Counted from the first letter of the stretch, positions 1 through 7,924 are shown. The stretch is 29,236 nt of DNA from SURF-24 sp964537965 (GCA_964537965.1 CAZIDB010000032.1:1-29236); one strand, 5' to 3'. Program-made: numbers and translations. The notes: a model not told the origin generated them from the sequence alone.

Positions 1-1298
1 CTGGAAATATATTTCGGTACTATTTCGTGTAAAGGACTTGAGACAGTTCCCGGGATGTAAGAGGTCTCAGGTAAGGTTGAGGATAATTTTCCATCAACAA
101 AATCAGTTATTCTTTGAGCCGGTGCAACCTGTGTTCTGCCGCCGGCGTTGTACGCAATTTGCTCAAAATGTTTCTGAAGTTCTAATCCTGCAAGCGCTTT
201 AAGATGATTAAATTTTTTCCAATTGTCTTCGGTTATTGTAACAACCAAACCTGCATTTGCAAATTGAGAATCTCTCCTGCTTACAGACATTCCGTTTAAC
301 ACAAGTTCATCCTGAGAAGTTGAAGCAGGGACAATTATTCCGCCCGGACACATACAGAAAGAAAAAACTCCTTTATCCCCTACCTGGCATGCAAGGTTAT
401 AACTTGATGCAGGAAGAAATTCATCACGATTAGGTGAATGATACTGAATGCTGTCTATAAGTTTTTGCGGATGTTCAATTCTTACACCCATTGCAAATGC
501 CTTAGCTTCAATTTTAATATTTCTTTTTTCAAGAAGATAATAAATATCCCTTGCAGAATGACCTGTTGCCAATATCACTGCTTCGGCAGGAAATTCATTT
601 TGTTCATTAACAATCACACCTGAAATTTTATCTTCCTTAAGAATAAAATCCGTTACTTTAGAATTGAAATGGATTTCACCTCCGTAATGCAGAATTGTTT
701 CTCTTATTGCCTGAACAACTTTTGGAAGTTTATTAGAGCCGATATGGGGATGAGCATCAATCAGAATATCTTCGTCCGCGCCATGCTGTACAAACAAGTT
801 CAGGATATTTCTAACGTTTCCGCGTTTTGTGGATCTTGTATAAAGTTTACCGTCGCTATATGTTCCTGCACCACCTTCACCAAAGCAATAATTTGAATCC
901 GGATTTACAATGTTGTTTTGCTGTATATCTCTTAAATCTCTTCTTCTGCTTTGAACATCTTTCCCTCTCTCAAAAATTACCGGCTTAAATCCAAGTTGAA
1001 TTAATTTAATTGCGGCAAACAAGCCGCCCGGACCTGCTCCCACTATTATTATTTTTTTATTATCGTCCACATGCCGGTAAATAATTTTTTCTTTTGGTTG
1101 AGGAGATTCATTTACAAAAACATTTACCAGCAGCTTAAAGCGTGGCTTGCTTCCTCTTGCATCAATTGAGCGCCTGACAGGAACAACTGCTTTTATTTCT
1201 TCAGGATTTACTTTGGAAACAGAAGAAGCAATCTTCTTAATAAGTTCTTTATCGAAAGCCTGTTTTGGCAGTAACGTAAGTTCAACTTGTTTTATCAT
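1..1298 (-). CDS. FAD-dependent dehydrogenase, COG2509-like (partial, C-terminus off the left edge)
   Basis: The minus-strand frame opens at ATG 1298-1296 and stays open to the left edge, giving the first 432 codons; the stop codon lies outside the window. The protein starts MIKQVELTLLPKQAF and has a short N-terminal lobe of about 75 residues. A Rossmann dinucleotide-binding motif (IIIVGAGPGGLFAA) follows, and then the motif GEGGAGTYSDGKLYTR, which is characteristic of the COG2509 family of uncharacterised NAD(P)/FAD-utilising dehydrogenases. The window also covers a later stretch, GDKGVFSFCMCPGGIIVPA, that is typical of the same family. Known relatives are soluble cytoplasmic flavoproteins of somewhat over 500 residues with no firmly assigned substrate, so perhaps 80-100 residues are missing. 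A good Shine-Dalgarno (AGAGGA) sits 7 nt before the ATG. The family call is firm; the reaction is not known. Confidence 0.88.
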   Translation of the reverse strand, partial: MIKQVELTLLPKQAFDKELIKKIASSVSKVNPEEIKAVVPVRRSIDARGSKPRFKLLVNVFVNESPQPKEKIIYRHVDDNKKIIIVGAGPGGLFAAIKLIQLGFKPVIFERGKDVQSRRRDLRDIQQNNIVNPDSNYCFGEGGAGTYSDGKLYTRSTKRGNVRNILNLFVQHGADEDILIDAHPHIGSNKLPKVVQAIRETILHYGGEIHFNSKVTDFILKEDKISGVIVNEQNEFPAEAVILATGHSARDIYYLLEKRNIKIEAKAFAMGVRIEHPQKLIDSIQYHSPNRDEFLPASSYNLACQVGDKGVFSFCMCPGGIIVPASTSQDELVLNGMSVSRRDSQFANAGLVVTITEDNWKKFNHLKALAGLELQKHFEQIAYNAGGRTQVAPAQRITDFVDGKLSSTLPETSYIPGTVSSPLHEIVPKYIS

Positions 1299-1305
1299 TT
1301 TATAG

Positions 1306-1322
1306 TCCTCTGTCTATGAGGA
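1306..1322 (-). promoter_or_regulatory. Possible hairpin masking the ribosome-binding site of the COG2509-like gene
   Basis: In the minus-strand transcript the Shine-Dalgarno core GAGGA (1310-1306) can pair with UCCUC (1322-1318) across a 7-nt loop, 7 nt upstream of the start codon. The 5-bp complement is seen directly; any effect on translation is inference, and a stem this short could be chance. Confidence 0.3.
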
Positions 1323-1403
1323 AAAAATTATTTGATTCATTCCGAATAGCTTAATGAAAATACTTCAATTGAATAGCCATCCGAAAATAATATTTAGCCA
1401 ATA

Positions 1404-2195
1404 TTAAAATGTTCCCTTTATTCTTCCGCCGTCTACCTGGATTGTTGTACCGGTTATATAAGAAGCCTGTTCAGATGCAAGGAATGCTACGATAGCAGCA
1501 ATCTCATCAGGGCGACCAAGTCTGCAAAGCGGCACTTCTTTAGCCATTTCCGCTAAAATATGTTCATGGGATTCGCCGGTTTGCTTTGCCTTATTTTTTG
1601 CAAGTTCATAAATCCTGTTGGTTAATGTATAACCCGGCGCTACATTGTTAACAGTAATGTTAAACTTACCCAGTTCGTTACTAAGTGTTTTTGCCCAGCC
1701 GATTATTCCTGCCCTAAGAGAATTTGATAACATCAGGTTGTCAACAGGCTGCTTAACTGCAAGAGATGTAATATTTATGATCCTTCCCCAGTGTCTTTCT
1801 TTCATAACAGGAACAACTCTTCTTGTAAATCTTACGGAACTTAAAATTATTTGTTCAAAAGCTGACTGCCAGTCTTCATCTGTAAGTGAATCAAAAAGAC
1901 CTGTTACTGGTCCACCGCAATTATTAACAAGTATATCAATGCTTCCCAGAGTTTTTTCGACAACATTAATTGTTCTGTTTATTTCACTTTCGTCGTTAAT
2001 ATCGCAAACAGCCCATACAGGTTCAACGTTGTATAATTTTTTTATTTCATCGGAAGTATTGATTAGCTGTTCTTTATTGCGTGAGCAGATAGCAACAGAG
2101 CAGCCTTCATTAATGAGCATTTCTGCTACTGCTCTTCCAATACCAAGGCTTGATGCTGTAACTAATGCTGTTTTACCCTTTATCTTAAAATCCAT
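1404..2195 (-). CDS. SDR-family protein, BKR-like, lacking the Tyr/Lys catalytic pair
   Basis: A 263-aa short-chain dehydrogenase/reductase, a typical length for the family. The N-terminal cofactor motif is TASSLGIG (residues 13-20) in place of the usual TGxxxGIG, and the NNAG motif reads NNCGGP. Where classical SDRs carry YxxxK, this protein reads LSNSL (residues 156-160) followed by Arg, so both the catalytic Tyr and Lys are absent. A known atypical subgroup of beta-ketoacyl-ACP-reductase-like SDRs has the same departures. The C-terminal ITGTTIQVDGG motif is normal. A GAGG Shine-Dalgarno stands before ATG 2195. Its 3' end is about 100 bp from the start of the COG2509-like gene on the same strand, so the two may be co-transcribed. 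It could be a reductase with a different mechanism or a non-catalytic binder; the substrate is unknown. Confidence 0.87.
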   Translation of the reverse strand: MDFKIKGKTALVTASSLGIGRAVAEMLINEGCSVAICSRNKEQLINTSDEIKKLYNVEPVWAVCDINDESEINRTINVVEKTLGSIDILVNNCGGPVTGLFDSLTDEDWQSAFEQIILSSVRFTRRVVPVMKERHWGRIINITSLAVKQPVDNLMLSNSLRAGIIGWAKTLSNELGKFNITVNNVAPGYTLTNRIYELAKNKAKQTGESHEHILAEMAKEVPLCRLGRPDEIAAIVAFLASEQASYITGTTIQVDGGRIKGTF

Positions 2196-2310
2196 TTCAA
2201 CCTCGTTTAAATAACCACTCCCCGAAAATACAAAATTCCATTCTGAGATTACACTTCAATTTTATGTCCGTTTAATTTTTTAATCTATCGCCTTAATTCT
2301 GAAATAAGCT

Positions 2311-2354
2311 GGTTGCTTCGATATACCCGAATAAATTCGGTTTACTCAGCAACC
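2311..2354. repeat. 44-nt palindromic repeat, copy A
   Basis: The outer arms are GGTTGCT (2311-2317) and AGCAACC (2348-2354). The inner stem is CCGAAT-AA-ATTCGG (2327-2340). The same unit recurs at 2586-2629 with 3 mismatches; the last 30 nt (2325-2354) are identical to 2600-2629. This nested palindrome is consistent with a mobilisable REP-like element. Confidence 0.8.
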
Positions 2355-2369
2355 TTGCTTCTCGGTACT

Positions 2370-2384
2370 CCAGGCAAATGCCGG
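2370..2384. repeat. Short imperfect stem-loop in the REP-like cluster
   Basis: GGCA (2373-2376) and TGCC (2379-2382) pair across AA. The stem is extended by CC/GG with one bulged A at 2372. It is weak alone and listed because it sits in the row of similar hairpins. Confidence 0.4.
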
Positions 2385-2433
2385 ATACTCATAAACTATG
2401 TTTCAATTATGTTTTAGCTAAATCTTTTTTTTA

Positions 2434-2450
2434 CGATGCCGGAGGCATCG
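2434..2450. repeat. REP-like stem-loop CGATGCC/GGCATCG
   Basis: A perfect 7-bp stem with a 3-nt GGA loop. GC-rich against AT-rich flanks. Confidence 0.65.
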
Positions 2451-2485
2451 AATGATGATAGAATAATAAATGAAAAAAATATGTT

Positions 2486-2503
2486 CGACCCCGGCTGGGG
2501 TCG
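2486..2503. repeat. REP-like stem-loop CGACCCC/GGGGTCG
   Basis: A perfect 7-bp stem with a GGCT loop. It is framed by TAGAATAATAAAT (2459-2471) and the nearly complementary ATTTATTCTA (2522-2531), so it may be the tip of a larger folded element. Confidence 0.65.
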
Positions 2504-2539
2504 TATGTTTTCTTTAATATGATTTATTCTATAAATGTG

Positions 2540-2556
2540 TCATCCCTTCGGGATGA
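2540..2556. repeat. REP-like stem-loop TCATCCC/GGGATGA
   Basis: A perfect 7-bp stem with a TTC loop. It is the third of three evenly spaced stem-loops (about 50 bp apart) with 7-bp stems and 3-4-nt loops. Confidence 0.65.
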
Positions 2557-2585
2557 AGTTATACTGGATACTTGATACTGGATGC

Positions 2586-2629
2586 GGTTGATTCGGTACA
2601 CCCGAATAAATTCGGTTTACTCAGCAACC
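2586..2629. repeat. 44-nt palindromic repeat, copy B
   Basis: Same orientation as the copy at 2311-2354, with 3 substitutions in the left 19 nt and none in the right 30 nt shared block (2600-2629). The inner CCGAAT-AA-ATTCGG stem is kept. The outer pairing shifts to CGGTTG (2585-2590) with CAACCG (2625-2630), so base pairing is preserved despite the substitutions. Confidence 0.8.
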
Positions 2630-2648
2630 GGGTGAAAAAAAATTGTAA

Positions 2649-2668
2649 CATGAAGCGTTAGCTTCGTG
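2649..2668. repeat. Stem-loop CATGAAGC/GCTTCGTG
   Basis: An 8-bp stem with one T-G wobble and a GTTA loop. Another member of the row of hairpins in this interval. Confidence 0.6.
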
Positions 2669-2710
2669 AATTTATATTTATAATAGCTGCTTTATTTCTG
2701 GTAACATAGT

Positions 2711-2731
2711 AGTCGAAACTTTGCTTCGACT
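2711..2731. repeat. Stem-loop AGTCGAA/TTCGACT
   Basis: A perfect 7-bp stem with a 7-nt loop. It is the last clear hairpin before the GH20 gene. Confidence 0.55.
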
Positions 2732-2875
2732 TACAAACTCTTGCTCTGTCTTTTTTAATAAAAGCCAAACGTACAGTTCCTTGAATTTTAACTAATAAAA
2801 TAAAATTCCCCTTTTACTTTTCATTTAATATATTTCGGCAAACAATGATTGCTAATTTAATTGTAAGGTAAAAAA

Positions 2876-4912
2876 ATGAAAAGATATTTAGTTACTCCGT
2901 TGGTGCTCGTTTTTATTTTCATTATATCATTCGCTTTACAAGCTCAGCCTAACAAACTAAATCTGATGCCTGTCCCTGACAAGATCTCAGTTGATGGCGG
3001 GTATTTCAAACTTCAGAAAGATTTTTCAATCAGCATAAAAGGAAATCCTGACGAAAGATTATTTTCATATACCACAAGAGTATTAAGAAGACTATCCGAC
3101 AGAACAGGATTATTTTTTCCGCAGGACGTTTTAACAAAGGATAACACAATTAATAATGATGAATTTACAATTAACTGTAAAAGACCCGGCAAAATTGTTT
3201 TAGGTGAAGATGAATCATATGATCTATTAGTTTCATCCGGCAAAATTGAATTGAATGCAGAAACCGATCTTGGAGCGATGAAAGGATTGGAAACACTGCT
3301 GCAGCTTCTTGATATTCAAAATGGAGGCTATGTTTTTCCAAATGTTACAATTAACGATAAACCTCGTTTTCCGTGGCGCGGATTAATGATTGATGCAAGC
3401 CGTCATTTTGAACCTGTAGAAGTAATTAAAAGAAATCTTGATGCAATGGCTTCCGTAAAGATGAATGTTTTTCACTGGCATTTAAGTGATGATCAGGGTG
3501 TTCGTGTTGAAAGTAAAGTTTTTCCGCAGATTCAAAAACTTTGTTCTGATGGATTGTACTACTCGCAGGAACAAATTAAAGATGTTATTCAGTATGCTGC
3601 AGACAGAGGCATAAGAGTTTATCCCGAATTCGATATACCGGGTCACTCTACTGCATGGTTTGTTGCATTTCCAGAACTTGCAAGCGCTCCGGGACCATAT
3701 AAAATAGAACGCAACTGGGGCGTGTTTGATCCTACTTTTAACCCAACAATTGAACAGACATATGAATTCTTCGATAAGTTGTTTGCAGAATGGACAAAAC
3801 TTTTTCCCGATGAATATTTTCATATCGGTGGTGATGAGAATAGCGGTAAACAGTGGAATGAGAATAAAGATATTCAGGAATTCATGAAGAAGAATAATAT
3901 TAAAGATAATCATGCTCTCCAGGCATACTTCAATAATAAACTTTTAAAGATACTTACCAAGAACAATAAGAAAATGATCGGCTGGGATGAAATTCTGCAT
4001 CCGCAAATGCCCACAAATATAGTCATTCAATCCTGGCGCGGAACAACCGCTTTGGTTGAGGCTGCTAAGAAAGGTTATATGGGAATTTTGTCAAATGGTT
4101 ATTACATTGATTTAATTCAACCTGCAGAATTCCATTACCTTAACGATCCGGTACCTCAGGGTTCCGGATTGAACGAAGCAGAATTGAAACGCATTCTGGG
4201 CGGAGAAACAACCCAGTGGGGTGAACTTGTTACTCCTGATAATATTGATTCCAGATTATGGCCAAGAGCTGCTGCTATTGCAGAGCGATTCTGGTCTCCA
4301 CAGAATGTAAAAGACGTTGATGATATGTACCGCAGACTTGATGTAATCAACTTCAGACTTGAAGAGCTTGGAATTACAAATACTAAAAACCAGGAAATGA
4401 TGCTTAGAAGATTGACTAACAATCTTGAAACAAAATCTCTTAAAACTTTAGTAGATGTAATTGAACCGGTAAAAATTTATACAAGACATTCACAGGGAGT
4501 TAAGTATCAGCAGCATTCACCATACTCAAGAGTAGTAGATGCAACTCAGCCGGAGTCCAATATAGCAAGAAGGTTTAGAAAAACTACGGATAAATTTATT
4601 CAGAACAAGGACAGTAAAGCAGCAGATGAATTGAAAGCCTGTTTAAGCAAATGGAAAGAGAATCACGAAAAATTACTTAAGCTTATTAATGCCTCTCCTA
4701 TTCTGAAAGAGATTGAACCGTTATCTGCAAACCTTGCAAATATTTCTGAAACCGGCTTGGAAGCAATTTCATTAATATTATCATCAAAGAAAGCAGACGA
4801 AAACTGGTTGACAAAAAATAGCAGCATACTGGAAGAAGCTAAAAATCCTTACGGACAAACAGAAATTATGATTACAAGCGCCATAGAAAAATTAATTAAC
4901 GCTGTAAGATAA
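2876..4912 (+). CDS. Secreted GH20 beta-N-acetylhexosaminidase
   Basis: A 678-aa glycoside hydrolase family 20 enzyme that removes terminal GlcNAc/GalNAc residues (EC 3.2.1.52 type) by substrate-assisted catalysis. A signal peptide (KRYLVTPLVLVFIFIISFALQAQ) sends it to the periplasm or outside. Residues of about 30-150 form the small non-catalytic GH20b-like domain. The TIM barrel runs from about 163 (PRFPWRG, with substrate-binding Arg168) to 490. Landmarks are HWHLSDDQG (200-208), PEFDIPGHS, the catalytic Asp320-Glu321 pair in HIGGDE, and QWGE around Trp448. The last 190 residues are mostly predicted helix, an extension I cannot name. It starts a tightly packed plus-strand gene run with the PBP4 and CE12-like genes. 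The substrate may be peptidoglycan fragments, chitin or glycans; the sequence does not decide. Confidence 0.95.
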   Translation: MKRYLVTPLVLVFIFIISFALQAQPNKLNLMPVPDKISVDGGYFKLQKDFSISIKGNPDERLFSYTTRVLRRLSDRTGLFFPQDVLTKDNTINNDEFTINCKRPGKIVLGEDESYDLLVSSGKIELNAETDLGAMKGLETLLQLLDIQNGGYVFPNVTINDKPRFPWRGLMIDASRHFEPVEVIKRNLDAMASVKMNVFHWHLSDDQGVRVESKVFPQIQKLCSDGLYYSQEQIKDVIQYAADRGIRVYPEFDIPGHSTAWFVAFPELASAPGPYKIERNWGVFDPTFNPTIEQTYEFFDKLFAEWTKLFPDEYFHIGGDENSGKQWNENKDIQEFMKKNNIKDNHALQAYFNNKLLKILTKNNKKMIGWDEILHPQMPTNIVIQSWRGTTALVEAAKKGYMGILSNGYYIDLIQPAEFHYLNDPVPQGSGLNEAELKRILGGETTQWGELVTPDNIDSRLWPRAAAIAERFWSPQNVKDVDDMYRRLDVINFRLEELGITNTKNQEMMLRRLTNNLETKSLKTLVDVIEPVKIYTRHSQGVKYQQHSPYSRVVDATQPESNIARRFRKTTDKFIQNKDSKAADELKACLSKWKENHEKLLKLINASPILKEIEPLSANLANISETGLEAISLILSSKKADENWLTKNSSILEEAKNPYGQTEIMITSAIEKLINAVR

Positions 4913-4913
4913 A

Positions 4914-6374
4914 ATGAAAAAACTTGTCATTATTTTTCTGTTTGCGGTTGGTTATATAAGCGGGCAGGATTATCGACAATTCAGAATTCTTGTTGATAGT
5001 CTTGCAGGTTTAGATTTGTTTACTAACAGTTCCTGGAGCCTGTATGCCGAAGATATTGATAATAACAAAACTATAATTGACTTAGAAAGCAACCGGGCTC
5101 TTGCTCCGGCATCCTGCCAAAAACTTATAACTACTTCTGCGGGCTTTAGTCTGCTTGGGAAGAATTATAAGTATGAAACTAAAATCTATTATTCAGGAAA
5201 GATTGATAATAACGGAACACTAAAAGGAGATATTCACATCGTTGGAAGTGGTGATCCTACACTTGGTTCAGGCTTAAGAGATGATTGGATAAAGTTAGAT
5301 GGACTGATGGCCATTTGGGTAAAAGCTTTAAAAGAAAAAGGTATAAAAAAAATTGAAGGCTCCGTCCTGGCAAATGATTTATACTTTGATGACGCTTCTG
5401 TTCCCGATAATTGGTTCTGGGTTGATATTGGAAATTATTACGGTACAGGCACAAATGGCTTAACTATAAACAACAATCTTTATTATCTCTACTTTAAACC
5501 GGCGGATTCTGTTGGCGGCAAGGCAGAAGTATTACGGACAGATCCTGAAATTCCCGGACTTACATTTAATAATTTTATGCTTACAGGTGAAAAAGGTTCG
5601 GGTGATAACGGATATATATATTGTGCACCGGGACAGTTTAATGCAACCTTAAGAGGTACAATTCCGGCAGGTGTAAAAGAGTTTTCAATTAAAGGTTCAA
5701 TTCCTGATCCCGCTCTGTTTGCCGCTCAATATTTAACTAAGAAGTTATCAATAAACGGAATAAAGATAACCGGGGCTCCTAATAAAATCTATTTCCCGGT
5801 TCAATATGATGAAGAGAATAAAATTATTTCTACAATTTCTCCTGCGCTCAAGGATATAATTTTTGTAATCAATAAAAGAAGCAACAATATATTTACTGAA
5901 CAGCTTCTTAAAACTATTGCCAAAGTTAAAACCGGAACCGGGAGTTTTGAGAAAGGGATCCAATCTGTCATGGATTTTTTAAATACTAATAATCTGCCGA
6001 CAGCCGGTGTAAATTTATCAGACGGATGCGGTTTATCCCATGCAAATACTGTTACTGCAAAGCTATTGGTAAAATTACTTGGCTTTAATTATAAGCAGGA
6101 TTATTTCCCCGAGTTTTATAATTCGCTTGGAATAGCGGGCGATAAAAATGATTTTGGTTACTTTGGTAAATATGGTGAGAATACTATTATTGCTAACAAT
6201 GCACGAATTAAAGATGGCTATATTCAAAATGTAAGAAGCCATACCGGTTATATAAAATCAAAAAGCGGTAAGATGATTGCTTTCTCTTTTATTGCTAACA
6301 ATTATAATGGATCATCAAGGTTAGTGGATGATGCACACTTAAAACTTCTAATTGAACTTGCAAACCTTGAATGA
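4914..6374 (+). CDS. dacB: D-alanyl-D-alanine carboxypeptidase/endopeptidase (PBP4, peptidase S13)
   Basis: A 486-aa periplasmic penicillin-binding protein of the S13 family, which trims the terminal D-Ala and can cut peptide cross-links in peptidoglycan. It has an N-terminal signal peptide (KKLVIIFLFAVGYISG). The three active-site motifs are present: SCQK with nucleophile Ser67 and Lys70, SNN at 323-325, and HTG at 443-445. The third motif is usually KTG; His at this place is known from some serine DD-peptidases such as the Streptomyces R61 enzyme. SDGCGLS matches the family motif DGSGLS with Cys for Ser. The long insert between SxxK and SNN is typical of PBP4. The start ATG lies one base after the stop of the GH20 gene, and its 3' end overlaps the next gene by 4 bp, so the three genes are almost certainly translated from one message. 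Confidence 0.93.
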   Translation: MKKLVIIFLFAVGYISGQDYRQFRILVDSLAGLDLFTNSSWSLYAEDIDNNKTIIDLESNRALAPASCQKLITTSAGFSLLGKNYKYETKIYYSGKIDNNGTLKGDIHIVGSGDPTLGSGLRDDWIKLDGLMAIWVKALKEKGIKKIEGSVLANDLYFDDASVPDNWFWVDIGNYYGTGTNGLTINNNLYYLYFKPADSVGGKAEVLRTDPEIPGLTFNNFMLTGEKGSGDNGYIYCAPGQFNATLRGTIPAGVKEFSIKGSIPDPALFAAQYLTKKLSINGIKITGAPNKIYFPVQYDEENKIISTISPALKDIIFVINKRSNNIFTEQLLKTIAKVKTGTGSFEKGIQSVMDFLNTNNLPTAGVNLSDGCGLSHANTVTAKLLVKLLGFNYKQDYFPEFYNSLGIAGDKNDFGYFGKYGENTIIANNARIKDGYIQNVRSHTGYIKSKSGKMIAFSFIANNYNGSSRLVDDAHLKLLIELANLE

Positions 6375-7924
6375 AAAACTTTAATTGCAATAATACTGTA
6401 AGATCATTCACCAAATCCCTCAGGCAGAAAAATATTTTAGTTAAGTTGCTTTTGGGAGTTTGCTTTTTTTTTATTTTAGGATTTACTCCTGAAGGTACGA
6501 TACGAATCTTTCTTGTAGGCGATTCAACAATGGCAAATAAACCTATTGTTGATAACCCCGAGCATGGCTGGGGACAAATGTTTCCGGATTTCTTTGATGG
6601 CGGAGTACAGATATTTAATCATGCTAAGAATGGCAGAAGCACAAAAAATTTTATTTCACAGGGAAGATGGAATGTAGTCTTCAACCAATTAAAACCGGGC
6701 GACTATGTGTTTATTCAATTTGGGCATAACGATGCTAAAAAGGAAGATACTTTACGATTCGCTTTACCACGCCCCGATTATAAAAACAACCTGAAAAAAT
6801 TTATTAGAGAAGCCCGTCAAAAACAAGCCATACCCGTCTTGCTTACATCAATTACAAGAAGAGATTTTGACAAGGACGGAAGAATAAAAGCAACACACGG
6901 CGAATACCCTGAAGTGATGAAAGAAGTTGCGAAGGAAGAAAATGTGCCTTTGATTGATATGTTTGAAAAGACTAAAAATTTTATCGATCAACTTGGAGAT
7001 GAAGAATCCAAACAATTTTATCTTGCCGGAGTTAAACAAAATGAATTCCGTCTTTGGAATGGTAAAAAGGATGATACGCATTTTACACGACCAGGTGCAG
7101 TTAAAATGGCTTCACTTGTTGCAGAAGGAATTAGAGAGCTTAAGCTACCGTTAGCAGATAAATTAATTAAACAACAATTGCCGGACTTAATTGGTGCCGG
7201 TAAAGTTGTTGGTCTTGATTACACTTTAAATGATGACTGGAAATACAAAAAAGATTCTTCAAGAATTTATCAGCATTATGTTTGGGAGGATTCTTCTGAG
7301 TCTGGATTTGCACACCTTGGAAACATAATTGACAGGTTAGGTGCGGACCTTGATACTTTACAACAACTTCCAGCCGAATCAATCTTAAACCGGCTAAGTA
7401 TTTATATTATGGTTAATCCTGCAAAACATAAATTAGATAAAAATAGTAATGAATATGTGGATGCGGTTGAGAAAATTAATTCCTGGGTAAAGAAAGGTGG
7501 AATTCTTATTCTAATGGAAAATGATGAAGGGAAATCTGAATGCACTTTTTTTACAAGCCTGGCAAAAAACTTTGGAATTGAATTTATTGGAAAGGGATTT
7601 AATAAGAAAAATACTTCCGAAACTATATCAGGCAAAAATTTACATCAGCATAAAATTTTTAACGATGTTGACAAATTGATTGCAACAAACGTGAGTACTC
7701 TAAGGATAAGTGAGCAGTATGAATCAATTCTCGAAAATAATGGTAAGCTTATTATGGCTTCTGTAAATGTTGGTGAAGGTCTTGTTCTGGCAATCAGTAA
7801 TTCCTGGTTATTAAACAGGTATATGGATCCACAGCAACTTTGTTCCGGTAATGGAAACATAAAAGCAGCTAAAAATCTTTTTGCATGGCTCCTTACTAAC
7901 TCAAAACTTCCTTTAAATAAATAA
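6371..7924 (+). CDS. CE12-like SGNH esterase (rhamnogalacturonan acetylesterase type) with an extra C-terminal domain
   Basis: A 517-aa exported protein whose start overlaps the PBP4 stop as ATGA. The N-terminus has a basic stretch and a hydrophobic segment (about residues 22-38) that can act as a signal peptide or anchor. Residues of about 43-260 form an SGNH hydrolase: GDSTM with catalytic Ser52, GHND at 118-121 and DDTH at 234-237 with catalytic Asp/His. The layout matches rhamnogalacturonan acetylesterases, which remove O-acetyl groups from polysaccharides. Residues of about 275-515 form a second domain absent from simple CE12 enzymes. Its segments VWEDSSESGFAHLG, INSWVKKGGILILMENDEG and VGEGLVLAISNSWLLN resemble the glutamine-amidotransferase-like fold of DUF4350-type proteins; this second assignment is tentative. 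Its location beside PBP4 and hexosaminidase genes leaves open an envelope substrate rather than pectin. Confidence 0.88.
   Translation: MKNFNCNNTVRSFTKSLRQKNILVKLLLGVCFFFILGFTPEGTIRIFLVGDSTMANKPIVDNPEHGWGQMFPDFFDGGVQIFNHAKNGRSTKNFISQGRWNVVFNQLKPGDYVFIQFGHNDAKKEDTLRFALPRPDYKNNLKKFIREARQKQAIPVLLTSITRRDFDKDGRIKATHGEYPEVMKEVAKEENVPLIDMFEKTKNFIDQLGDEESKQFYLAGVKQNEFRLWNGKKDDTHFTRPGAVKMASLVAEGIRELKLPLADKLIKQQLPDLIGAGKVVGLDYTLNDDWKYKKDSSRIYQHYVWEDSSESGFAHLGNIIDRLGADLDTLQQLPAESILNRLSIYIMVNPAKHKLDKNSNEYVDAVEKINSWVKKGGILILMENDEGKSECTFFTSLAKNFGIEFIGKGFNKKNTSETISGKNLHQHKIFNDVDKLIATNVSTLRISEQYESILENNGKLIMASVNVGEGLVLAISNSWLLNRYMDPQQLCSGNGNIKAAKNLFAWLLTNSKLPLNK

Larger units (their letters stand above)
2196..2875. 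other. Gene-free interval of 680 bp rich in small hairpins and repeats
   Basis: I see no credible coding frame here. The interval lies between two divergent genes (SDR leftwards, GH20 rightwards), so it must hold both promoters, but I cannot place them confidently. Its middle is occupied by two copies of a 44-nt repeat and at least six short GC-rich stem-loops in otherwise AT-rich DNA. It also holds short direct repeats such as ATACTGGAT at 2561-2569 and 2575-2583. The look is that of intergenic REP-like elements accumulated in one spot. The last 120 bp before the GH20 start are plain AT-rich DNA. Confidence 0.75.

Noticed and set aside
2311..2731. CRISPR array
   Set aside because: Only two copies of the 44-nt repeat, about 230 bp apart, with unequal hairpins between them and no cas genes nearby.
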